DNA of 64,000 nucleotides from Thamnaconus septentrionalis. Taxonomy: Eukaryota > Chordata > Actinopteri > Tetraodontiformes > Monacanthidae. The notes below the pieces were generated by a model. It did not search any database and was not told the DNA's origin. It was given only the letters and a program-made list of their open reading frames with translations. The position numbers were made by a program, and so were the translations under genes. Positions 1 through 10,972 of this stretch are shown piece after piece (positions within the stretch are counted from its first letter, which is position 1; every line of letters starts with the position of its first letter). The stretch covers positions 11,497,001-11,561,000 of the forward strand of contig CM020511.1 in assembly GCA_009823395.1 (NCBI GenBank), read 5' to 3'.

Positions 1-800
1 AGGTCTGGAGCGAGCCGAAAGAGTTGAACCCTTTGATTCCAAAGAGTGAAAATGACAGATGAAGGGCTATCTAAAGCAGAGGAATGGCTCACTAAAGCAA
101 GGACTGTGAATTTTAGCGGCAACATCGACAAACATGTCGGCGTCACCATTTTGCTGATTCTTTTTCCTCTTCTGATTTTCCTCTTAAACAGCTTACTGTA
201 TGGTGAGGTCATTAATGTCGGAAATTTAAAAAAAGAGCGAAGCTACCTCCACTTTTTATTCCTTGCCATGACGTGAAAACCCAAATCACCCTCCCGAGCG
301 TTACTCATGTCAACCCAGCCAGGTGTGCGCACCACATGTGAGAGAAGGCCCCCGCCCCCCCGTCTCAAAGTCGCTCTCCTTAAGTTTGTTTGTCTTTGCT
401 CATGGTAAATGAGTGCTGGCAGGTCAAAGGTTTGCTGACTGTTGAAAAGGCCATAATGATGATGAATTGACATTATGTAACCTATTACTATCATTAAAGC
501 ATTATTTTCAATTATTAATGTAAGGAAAATCATTTGAAGCAAATATTAAGTTGATTTTCGCCCACACCCTCTGCAATTTATGGTTGGTTATTTCAAAGAC
601 TTTCATTTATCACCTTTGAACCAATCAGCATCATTATTCTCCAAACAGCACCAGATTCCTTTGGCATTATATCTGTCTTGCCCTGTGTCCTCTGAAGAGC
701 AGGTCATCTGATCTTCTCAGCAGATCTCAGTTTTTTTTTTTTGCATTTAACAGTTCAAAGAAAAGTCAAATTGTCGCATTATGGCAGCATGAGAAGTCAC
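1..800 (-). other. vps13b: vps13b intron (left edge)
   Basis: This is intronic sequence following the donor of the exon at 801-1035. I see no further exon, transposon or RNA gene in it. Short open frames at 46-276 (plus) and 243-542 (minus) lack recognisable domains, splice context or coding bias. Confidence 0.7.
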
Positions 801-1035
801 CTTCCTCCAGGATGGGCCTGGAGACAACAAAGGGGAGCTCCTGCAGCGGCTCCATGTACTTATGGCCGGCGCTGAGGACGCTGATCTGCGGCAGGCACAC
901 CACCAGCGTGGTGGGCATGGAGGCCTGGTTGTGGTACCAGCTGCGGACGGTGCCCGGGATGTCGCCGCAGATGATGGTGCTCGGCGACGGGAGGCTGTCG
1001 TTGGGCAGGAAGACGCAGCACGACTGCAGCTCCAG
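801..1035 (-). CDS. vps13b: vps13b internal exon (fourth of four)
   Basis: This 235-bp exon encodes 78 codons plus one base. The reading frame begins LELQSCCVFLPNDSLPSPST, continues through GDIPGTVRSWYHNQASMP and ends AGHKYMEPLQELPFVVSRP-ILEEG. This is the most conserved VPS13B piece in the window and differs from human, as I remember it, at only a scatter of positions. The acceptor is TTTGCCCCTCACTAG (AG at 1037-1036) and the donor is GGAAG|GTGACTT (GT at 800-799). Phases are 0 in and 1 out. The next human exon region (GDAFPWTISL) has no counterpart in bases 1-800, so it lies beyond the left edge. Unlike the introns, this exon is GC-rich, and other frames over it are open by chance. Confidence 0.96.
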
Positions 1036-4000
1036 CTAGTGAGGGGCAAACACACCACATAGCATCATGAATTGCATGTGTTGTTTTTTTTTTTTAAAAA
1101 GTGACCAGTGGTGACTTTGGTGCTCCTACAAAGTCTATATTAGAAAGAAAAAAAGTAGAAAACTTTGTCACCTGCGATATTTTACTTGAAGCGATGATTT
1201 AAAAAAAGTTCTTAAGTCCAGAAGATATGTTCCCCAACCAGAAGAAGTTGAAAGCGACACATCTGAGTTCACGGCTCAGCAGAGATTGCCTTAAAAATAT
1301 TTTTACGAGCAAAATACAAGACACTGCAGACCCATTTAAACCATTGTGAAACTTAATAACCAGGAAAGGCGACACCTTTTACAGTTCCGTCTATTTAAAA
1401 CGGCTTCAAAACCTATCCCAGCTGCATTATGTCACACGTTTTTCTATTAACCAACAAAGCAGAATTTGCGAGCCATTAGGTCAGTATCCAGTAGCCAGTG
1501 AGTGTGCGAGCAGTGTCATTTTCCATTACACAGCGGCTGCAGTGATTTAAAAAGAGTGGTTAACAGAGAAAAAAAGGAGGTATCCAGGGTCCAGGGGGCA
1601 GACAGCAGGTGCTGCCAAGATAATCCGTCTGTGTATTCGATATCTAGTGTACAACGCATGCACAGTCACACGTTCCCTGTTCAAATTTGCATATTTGCGC
1701 AGCACTTCTGCTAATATCGCAAGCTCAAAAAGTTGGAATGCTTCTGACAGGTCCTGCGAGTGAAGGCCAGTTCCTCCAGCTGCGATGAGAGTCGAGAGAG
1801 CCCGAAAAAGCGCGGCGGGAACTGAGAAAACGAGATGGCGAGAAGAAGAGGAAGGGAAGAAAGAGAAGGAGCGAGATATACAGTTACACATCCATCGCAC
1901 GCCGCTTCCTCTTCTGATTACTCTTCAAAGGGGGGAGCTGGAAATTCAAACACTTTTGCACACTGACACATAAGTTCTTTTGGCCCCCTTCAAGAGCTTA
2001 CGCGCAGAAAGAAAATCCATTGACACTGCCTGGTCTGCTGCAGATCTTAACAGGGTTAAGCTGTAAAGCAGGCAGACACACGGAAACCACTCGGTTTAAC
2101 ACCGTGACTCTGGTTTGCACCCTGAGCTCGCTGCCTCGGGCTAATGATCTCCTGCTGGACATTTGGGCTGAGACACATACGTTACTTTAAATTATATTAC
2201 TCCCTCTCTCACTTAGCAGACGCTGCACAGCCACCATTGCTGTGGTCTTATAAAGAACATTGTGAACATTGGCACTGTTAGAAACTCTAAGAAAGTCTGT
2301 GCGCTGGCAGTCACCGGCCAATTTATGTTAGGGCATCACATTAAAATGACATTAAAGGTAATAATCCATTAAAAAACAAGGGGAGAATGTCTAATGTGGA
2401 AACTTTAGTTTTAATGTTTGTTTAAATAGTATCAAAGATTTTGATAAACTACTTAAAGTTTTCAAAGACACTAAAACAAATAAAAATAATATGAGTAATT
2501 ATTTCTACATTAAACTCTCAAATATTTGAATAATGGAAAAATCATTTTCATACTAATTAAATGCAGATCAAAGAACAGCTGTAGTCTAAACAGCATTCGC
2601 AGATGTATATATTTGCATGCGGGCATGTAGGATAAAGATACTAGGAAGGTTAAACAACAACAAATAAAATGTAATTTTATATCTCAGTATTTACTGTATC
2701 AAATGGGCAATTTAGGATTACAACTCTGCTTCGTTGCAGCCCAGCGGTATATGACTGACTATTCTTAATTGAATTATTTGGTTTCTCATGCAGTGTCTGA
2801 TGGTTGACTTCATCTGTCACACATATTTCAAACTCACAGACATAATCATAGGAAACTATTAAACAGAAAAACAACCGCTCGCTGACGGAAGCGCATTTGT
2901 GGAATGGTACAGGAAAATGTGCTGCGCCCGGCACAGATGCAAAGTCTCAAGGAGAATGTCATACAAATCTTGGTCAGTAATTGGGATATTTGTGTAGATA
3001 ACTGTCGACCTGATTGAACTTTACTTGACAATACAGGTGAGCCGAGTGCCACGCGGGTGAGGAGAAAGAGGTCAAATGCCATGGAGGAAAAACTGATATA
3101 TGGGAACTGAACTGTAATTCAGGGAGGGAGGGCAGTTAGAAGTCGACTCCTGCACAGCAGTTCTTGGCAAACCAAAGATCTCACGGTAAAACATAATGCA
3201 AAACCCATTAATGGCGTTTTTTGGGTAGACATCATAATGCTGCAATGCCGCCATGGCAACAGAAAAGCACCAAGAATGATGTCAAGCAGCTCGAGACTCG
3301 GTGACTCTCAGTGACTCCACGACAAACTAACAATAATCAAATAACATGTTGCGTATGACAACATAGGAAAAATCCCAACAATTATATGGCACTCTGGGCA
3401 AAGCTGCTGCCTTCCAAACATTTATGAAAAATGCTACAAAATGTCTTAGTGCAGCTGTATGCAATGAAATGGAAACTATTCCACCATTACAACATCTAAG
3501 TGAAATAAAACAAATATTGAATCATTAATCTTTTCTAAAAACATTTTTACTTCCTTGCAACATGCCCTTCATTAAGTCCACAAAATGGAAACGAGCAATT
3601 GTGTGAAGAGCGTGCAGACAAGAAATCATACACAATGAAACCAAACGTGGGATTTGACACAATGAAGACCAGGGCTCAACTCTTAATAAATAACCATCTG
3701 ACTTTCTAAACAATTTGAAAGAAACAAAAATGGTAGCACTGGAAGACAAGTGGAAACAAACATGAGCCAGTGCAATCTAAGTCAAATATTTCTACATCTT
3801 CTGGATTGAATTGTGCTATGGTGCGTGGGGCCAGAAAGTCGACAAACAAAACAGTTCCAAACCCCCCATACCTACTCCAGGAGGCAAAAAAAACCTACTG
3901 GCTGCAGTTGCATCCAAGACAAATAAGGTAAACAAGTAACTTCAAAATGCAGTAAGTAGAGAGCACTATAATAAGCAGAGTGGACTCAGAACGAGCCCGG

Positions 4001-4399
4001 CCCTGCCAGTCGTCTACATTTGTTTTTCTAATAACAGAAAATGTTTAGGAATGTTTAATCTGCATCTGGATCTCATGCAAAACACACATCGCCATAGAAA
4101 AATCACCCGGAAAATTCTTCCAGATTTTTTAAAAGTGAATGTAGTGTGTCATGAGAATGCATTTTTGGATCCTATGAGTCTTTTTTCTTGAGGGGAGGAT
4201 GCTGTGTATCTTGCTAATAGACAGAGACAGAGAAAAAAAAAGCACAAAAAAGCATAATGAGGAATCACACACCTCACAGTGAGTGTGCAGGATTAAATCT
4301 ACTGCACTCGCCATGAAAACAGGAATATCGCATTACAAAAAACAAAAAACAAACAATGCACGAAACTGAGAAATCAGGAGAACTGCCAGAGGAAACCAT

Positions 4400-5420
4400 G
4401 TCAGACCTCAGCGCTCGTTTGCGATCAAAATTCTGATCGGACAAAAACCGAGGCGACGGTAAAATGCCCGTGGCTGGTTTTTCGGAGTTGTGTCGTCCTT
4501 CTCGGAGCACCGAGTCGAAGCCTTGCGAGAGGCCACTGGCTGTCCTCCACCCTGAAACAGCAGGTCACCCTGGTTAACCTCACAGACCTCTCCAAGGCTC
4601 CCCCTCCGTGGTCTCATGTTTGCGCCGTGAGTCACACACACACACACACACACAGGGAGACAGACCTACAGTATCCAAACAGAGATGACAGGGGTAACAG
4701 AGAGCAAGAGAGGGAGCGCTGGCACGGCCCAGCAGCGCTGACAGATCCGCAGAGAGAAACAGTCCGAGGTCACAGCGTCCCATCTGCATCACGCCGTCCA
4801 CTCCCAGCCAAAGCCGGTGACAGCTTTGCTCCTTGACCGACTCACCAACCCTCCATCATCCTATCCGGCCGACCCCAGCCGCGACCCCTGCTGTCCGGCT
4901 CTCTCACCGTGATTAAGCGCTTGCTGGAGAGTGAAAGCTGCAACGGCCGGAGCGCGACCAGGACGTGGAAGGCTGAACAAGGGAGGAAAGAAAAGGTGCC
5001 TCGAAGCTGAAAGGCTTTCGGTGCGAGCGCTAGGACTCGCAGAACAGTTGCAAACACGGGAAAAAAAAAACAAATCTGAAAAACAAAACAGTAGGAACAG
5101 GTCACGTAAGAAAACCAGTGAGCTCCGTGTCACGGCTCCAAGAGTAAAAGTTCACTTGAGGCTGCGCAGGGTCATGTTTGGTATTCCACAAAATTGTGTT
5201 TTACAGCTGTGTAACTGGCCAATAAACACAGCGTGGGAAGCAGTTAGCCTGTGTGACAATGACCTCCTCCCTAATTTGGCCGCGCCACGTTGGGCATGTG
5301 TGCGCGCGGGCGAGAATGAGAGAGAGCATGCTTACTATCCAGTGACAGGGCAGGAAATTTACAGGTAGTCCGGGTCAAACCTCAAACGCGGCGTTCTGAG
5401 GCCACTTTCTCGGCGAGTGA
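4400..5420. other. CpG-dense intronic stretch
   Basis: CG dinucleotides are frequent from about 4400 to 5420, especially near 4720-5050, compared with the AT-rich surroundings. Several frames are open over it on both strands, including 145 codons on plus from 4931, as expected for GC-rich DNA. No domain, splice pattern or promoter motif is convincing. It could be a CpG island or internal regulatory region; this is inference from composition only. Confidence 0.3.
4633..4654. repeat. (CA)11 microsatellite
   Basis: An uninterrupted CA dinucleotide run in the intron. Confidence 0.95.
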
Positions 5421-6104
5421 ATGCCCTCGCAAACACAGGCACAAGACCGAGGAAAACCAAATTAAATTCCAGGCCGCAACAGGAGAGCAAAAATGTATTT
5501 TGAGTCGGAACGGACCCAGGGAGAGCTTTTCCAAGTGCGGCGCAATGGGGAAAAAGAATTTAAAAATAGAAACGGGCACAAATAATATCTGAAAGCCAGA
5601 AGTATAATTGCAGTGTGGAATATCCGTTACACAACTTTGCCCTCTGTGGGGTTCGGAGTAATGTGGAAGAAAACGGCAAGAGAAAAAAAAAAGGGGGCCT
5701 TCAGTGATAGATGGGTTCTGGAAATGACTCAGGTACGGCAAACTGTAAATACAGCAGAGAGCCGTGCAGGGGGGCATCTGCGGCTGTACCGCATTAATTA
5801 TGACGGAGATTTAGCTTCAAGCTGCAGCCTACCGTCGGAGGCTCGGGAACAGCAGGTGTGTTCATTTGGGAAAAGAGGGGCCACAGTGCGTAATTCCTCA
5901 CTCTTTATGTCCAATGACATCATGTCCTGTCAAAGTGAAACTAAATCATTAAACATAACAAATGGAGCTAGAAGTCCATAGCATAGGAACGCGTTTCAGT
6001 TACACACACATCCAATAATGACGGATGAGTTCATGAAAAAAAAAGACAAAACAAAACAAAAAACACCAACCGCCAGTACGACTCTGTGTGTGAATTTGTG
6101 TTTT

Positions 6105-6142
6105 ACACACACACACACACACGCGCACACACGCACGCACAC
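6105..6142. repeat. CA/CG-interrupted microsatellite
   Basis: A CA run that degrades at its right end into ACGCACGC units. Confidence 0.9.
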
Positions 6143-7677
6143 TTCAAAAAGGGCAGAAACACTTTTCAATTTTGACCAGGAAATCCCTGTGAAAAAAGGA
6201 TTGAAGTGAATGAACTCCTTATGAGGCTGCACGTGTCGGGCCTTAACTGTGAAAATAAGCTCAAATGACACACTTGCACATTGAGCACAAAGTGTGCACA
6301 TACTGCGACCGTGCATCATGTGCGAGCGTGCGCATTTCGCTCGCAACGCGCGCGCAAAACAAGCGATCGCGTTACATGAAAAAAAGGAAAACAAGGAGAG
6401 AAAAAAAGGAACGGTGTCTCTCGGCCAAAACACCTGAAGTAACGATCCTCTGGTCTCCACCACCATCTCCTTCAATATCCTGGTTAGGACTTGGCACTGC
6501 ATTCGCTAGTGTCTACGAGGGATGACACCTGCAACAGCCATCAACTCAGCAATGTGCAACTGCTGAAGTCATCCAGTATAAAATGTAATCTGTTTACAGC
6601 TGCCTTAGTCAAGCAGAACACTGTTGTGCTTATTTTACTGAATACCTGTTGATTTCTATGGATAGAATGTTTTGAAGTGAGTGCATTAAGAAATACTAAC
6701 TACTCACTACTCCAACAGCAGAACAAATGCAGCTGGAAATAATTGATCTGCCTAAGAGGTCGTTGGATGGAGAGTTTTTCAATGTATGGACTAATCGAAG
6801 GTGTCTATCTGGTAGAAGCAAAGAGTCCCAAGAAGTCGGGCTGCCAGACAGTTTTTTTGAGTGACAGCCCAGTTATTTAGTAGGTGACCGTTGCTTATCC
6901 TGAGCCTTAGCCCTTGATCCTTTCCGCTTAGGAATCCAAATGGACAAGGATCTTTTTACACTTTGAACTACAATCACTGCAGCTGTAACTCAATCTGGGT
7001 ACCGGATCAGGGAGCCAGCACATGTCAGGAGTAAATAAATACTACCAGAAAAAAGACCGATGAACCCCCGAAAAACACTTCAAATATTTAAAATTTGAAA
7101 CGCGTCCATTTGGAGCGGACTGTACTTGGTAAGACGCCCGAAGACACATTTTTTGCGCTTTGTCTATTTTCTCCTTCTCATCCAAGCCTGGCGTCACATC
7201 AGAATGCTAAATATGAGATTGTTCCATTATTTGTGGCACGCTCAGCTGCATCTTATTGCTGATCACTTCCTGACAACACCAAACTGTGCTTGCTCGTGAT
7301 GCAGCCACGTGTGTTGACTCCGCTTCAAATCTGCCCACCTTGAAAACATGAAAAAAGCTGCTTGTGCTTTTCCACCAGCAATTCCTTGTTGCACCTCCAA
7401 CAGCACAACATATGAACATTTACTGGCACTTGACAAGCAACAGGTTTACTTTATAGAAACAGTCAGTCCAGAATAAAATACCAGCTGAGCAAACAAACAG
7501 AACTAGAACAATGCTAGCCTGTTGTGAAATGGACTGGTGCAGTTTTGTGCCACGTATTCCACATGAAACTCACTGTACTCTATGATAAACACTACTTCAC
7601 ATCATTTCAGCCTTTCACGTACTTTTTATTTCACAGTTAAGAGAGTTAACTTCTCTGCCATACAGTAAGCATATTAA

Positions 7678-7741
7678 AAAGCCGGATTAAAAAGCTTAAC
7701 AAGTCGCATTTGGCCCCCGGGCCGTAGTTTGCCCACCCCTG
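7678..7741 (-). mobile_element. hAT-like element terminus
   Basis: Read on minus, this starts CAGGGGTGGGCAAACTACGG and includes TTTTTAATCCGGC about 45 bases in. The element at 9256 on plus has the same order of features (CAGGAGTGGGC, ACGGCCC, TTTTAATCCGGC), so the two belong to one family in opposite orientation. The sequence right of the terminus is GTCTAACA. I could not find the other end or a matching 8-bp duplication to the left, so this is probably a truncated or heavily decayed copy. Confidence 0.6.
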
Positions 7742-9255
7742 GTCTAACAGGAAGATGCAAAAAATGGCACAGTATCCTCCGTTTGCACAATCAACTCAAA
7801 CTGAAAACCACGTTGTCTGTGTTGGACACGTTGAAAATCAAATTGCAAGTTGAATGCAAATGCAATGTGGTCCTGCCCTGCGTTTTCCCTTCATAAATCA
7901 GTTACTTTCAGCGGGGCCAGCTGTCTCGCTACAAAGACCTGATGAGACCGAACATGAACTCGGAGTCAAAGTCAACTATGCTGGACCCATGCAGGGAGCT
8001 ATGTATCAGACCTTTGTCCTGTGGCGCTGTGGTCAGATCCACTCTGAGGTTTATTGTTTCCATATCTCTGCAGGGAAGAGAAACTTGGAGGTTCAGGCCG
8101 CGCAGCGCGGGTCTCACTGCAGCGTGAACCCTGTCGGCCAAGATCACCTCTCTGTGGAGCAAGCCCACAACACACTCGCACATTAACTTTTCGCATTCGA
8201 GCACGTATGTGCTGACACAATTTTCCCCACATTTTCTCTTCTGCGCACCGCCCCCCCATCCCTCCACACACAATAAGTGAGCCACTGGAAATCACCCAGA
8301 GATAGAGGGGAGGAAATTAGAAACACCCTCTCAGCATCCCGGGTGAAAACATTTGCAACTCCGGAGCGCAAAACCTCAGCGGAGAGATCGGCAGCAAACG
8401 GAAAACACATCCCTTTGTTTTCAAAAATCTGATACCGCTCCAAATGTAATCTTCCTGTTCCTGCACCAGACGGGACACTGTGTTTCCTAAGTGGCTGGTC
8501 AGATGAACACGAGTTCCCCCCTCAGAATCCCATCCCACCTGACCCTCCCGCAAACCTTCTGTTTCCTTTTTTCACATCCTCCCTGCATGAGGCGCCGTCC
8601 ACAAAAAAAGAGAAAGGTTTATTAAGCGGGCATGATTATCACGCGGACACGCACTATGCCCCCCCCCCATGTCACGAAAAAAGCAACTGAACCCCAGGAC
8701 GAGAATGAGGGAGGCATCTGAGCGTGATGCCTCCTGACAACAGATAGCCGAGGTCTCACCCACGTCACCGCAAGCAATAAGCCAGTGGCCTGGCATGGCT
8801 GTGCAGCCAGGCAGCCAGCCATTCCTGTGGCCCTGCATTCCTCCCTTCTAACACTGCTTACAGAAGCTGACAAGTGCTGGAGGTCTCCCTGGCTGAGGTG
8901 GAAATCTGCAAAAATAAACGCTTTAGGTGACTTGAAGGCTTTGTTTGTTTCTGCTGGCCCGGCTGTTTGTGTTAGCGCGGTGGGTTAATTGCGACTTTGA
9001 TCGCCGCGTTTATTGATCCAACAGTGGCCCTAGGAGTGCGGCTGGCTGGGCCTGGCCCACCGTGACTGCTTCCACCCCTGAGCTTCAACTGATGACACCG
9101 CAAACACTGCCCATACGGCGTGCCACAACAGATGGAAGGGAGGGCGAGGGGATGAGAGGGAGGAAGGGAGTGAGGGAGGGGTGGCCGTGCTGAGTGAGGG
9201 TGCATCGGCGGAGGCGTGGCCATGGCTGAAAATAAGTGGACATGACTGTCCAGCT

Positions 9256-9603
9256 CAGGAGTGGGCCATATACGGCCCACTAAACGTTTTAATCCGGCTC
9301 GCCGAACATGAAATTATATTAATAGTAAGTAATACAACAGTTGTATTTCATCAATTTTTCAGTGTTTTAAGAGTCATTTCAATAAAGAGCTAAATAATGT
9401 GGGGCTTTAAAGACACATATTTTGTTGCTTTTGTTCATTTCAAACAGACATTGAAGCACATGTTTTCTACATAACCCATGATATATCTTTTCCTCCTATG
9501 AGGTGGCTCACCCAAACACCCCATCCATCTGTTCCTGCTCCGGCCCCTCTGTTAAATTTTAGAATCCACTGTGGCACACCAGTCAAAAAGTTTGCCCACC
9601 CCG
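9256..9603 (+). mobile_element. hAT-like non-autonomous element, 348 bp
   Basis: The left end is CAGGAGTGGGCCATATACGG. The right end, read inward, is C-GGGGTGGGCAAACTTTTT, so the termini are imperfect inverted repeats of the CAGGGGTGGGC type seen in hAT elements. Flanks are GTCCAGCT (9248-9255) and GTCTAGCT (9604-9611), an 8-bp target duplication with one mismatch, the length expected for hAT insertion. The interior is AT-rich with no transposase frame. The right terminus appears to have lost one base of the canonical CCCCTG end. Confidence 0.75.
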
Positions 9604-10466
9604 GTCTAGCTGGTAGCTAAGCACCAAGGCAAGCCGTCAGAATGTGTTAGCTTAGATTCAATTGAAAGGAATGTTGGTTAATTGGAAATAGGGCAATTCG
9701 GACAAAGTAAAAGGTTAAGCACAAGGTTGTGGTCGAGATTAATGGGACAAATGTGGTCGAGACAACGTAAAAAAAAAAAAAATGAAAAAAATAAAATAAA
9801 AATCTAGCAAGCAGAGTGTCCTGATCGTTGGTCAGCTTGCAGAGGTTTACTCATAGCTGTGTGGCCAAAGAGTTTTTCTTTGAAAGTGTGGGAGTTGCTG
9901 TGATTATTTTGAGTACAAAATAGCTGGTCGAATAAGCCAGTGATGGACGTCGTGATTTTTGGCTTGTCAAATCTCGGACATTTTCATCATTTCTGTGCTG
10001 CTCACGCACTTCCACGGAATCCGCCACACCAAGCGGTGAACCGAGAATGACCTTCTCCGACCTGCGTTTGGCACGGCCTCCTCCTCCGTCCCAAGACAAA
10101 GGGTGGATAAAGGCGCCTACAGCCAGTTTCATATCCAAACAAGCTTTCCAAAACACTTCCAGAGGATCGGGGTGTAAAATGCCATTATTTCTCCCTAATA
10201 ATTTTTAAAACATCCCTATCTTGGAATTGCAGCTGCAGTGAGTTTTGATCCTAATGAAAATCAGTTCCAGGTCTCTGGGCCTCTCGAGTTCAAGAGGTTA
10301 CAGACACAAGAGAATCCTGGTAAGCACTTTTCCAGTGCGGCCCAGTGAGAGGGTCAAATATGTGTGCGCGTCTATAGTGGCTGTGAGGTCATCAGTGTAT
10401 TGACACAGCAGCAGATGATGGAATGGGACTTTGGCCACACAAGCGCACGATCGCACCCATCATGAA

Positions 10467-10470
<4 letters not shown>

Positions 10471-10498
<28 letters not shown>
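10471..10498. repeat. (CA)14 microsatellite
   Basis: A perfect CA run following an A6 stretch. Confidence 0.95.
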
Positions 10499-10499
<1 letters not shown>

Positions 10500-10692
10500 C
10501 ACATGCGCACTCCCTGGTAAACAGCTAATGACACATCTACTGTTACACTGTAAGGTCTGGATTTAGATCTGCCGATACCAGAGAGGATGAGTGTGTAATC
10601 AGGAGAGAATGTTCACCCGTCATTCCCTCAGCATCTCCTCTATACCCTCCTCTCTTCTCTTCAGCATTTACGCCACTGTTGGTACTGTACAG

Positions 10693-10972
10693 CAGGGGTC
10701 ACCAACCTTTTTGGCACTGAGAGCTACTTCATGGGTCCTGAGCCGTATGAAGGGCTAGTTATATATTTTTATTAATGATACTCTTCTATGTGAAGACACT
10801 TATCAAGCTCATGAGTTCTCAATAATTATAAAAATGACTAAACAAGGTTGGATAAAATAGAATTTTAGACACAGCTCAACAGGCTGTGCAATTTCTCGAA
10901 CGGGTCTGCAGGCTACTCATGAGGTCCTTGGGGGCTACCTGGTGCCCGCGGGCACCACGTTGGTGACCCCTG
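10693..10972 (+). mobile_element. hAT MITE, 280 bp, with exact 8-bp target duplication
   Basis: The termini are inverted: left CAGGGGTCACCAACCTTTTT, right (read inward) CAGGGGTCACCAACGTGGTG. The element is flanked by an exact 8-bp direct repeat CTGTACAG at 10685-10692 and 10973-10980, the hallmark of hAT transposition. It carries no coding capacity. A perfect 18-bp palindrome, TGGTGCCCGCGGGCACCA, sits at 10940-10957 just inside the right end. The flanking duplication is itself palindromic. This is a non-autonomous copy mobilised in trans by a hAT transposase. Confidence 0.92.

Noticed and set aside
747..1062. Several long frames on both strands over the fourth exon
   Set aside because: They are out-of-frame shadows of the vps13b exon; only the frame reading LELQSCCVF matches VPS13B and joins the neighbouring exon in phase.
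5996..6502. 168-codon open frame on minus
   Set aside because: It runs through a CA repeat and CpG-rich sequence, has Cys/Val runs from the repeat, no domain and no splice context.
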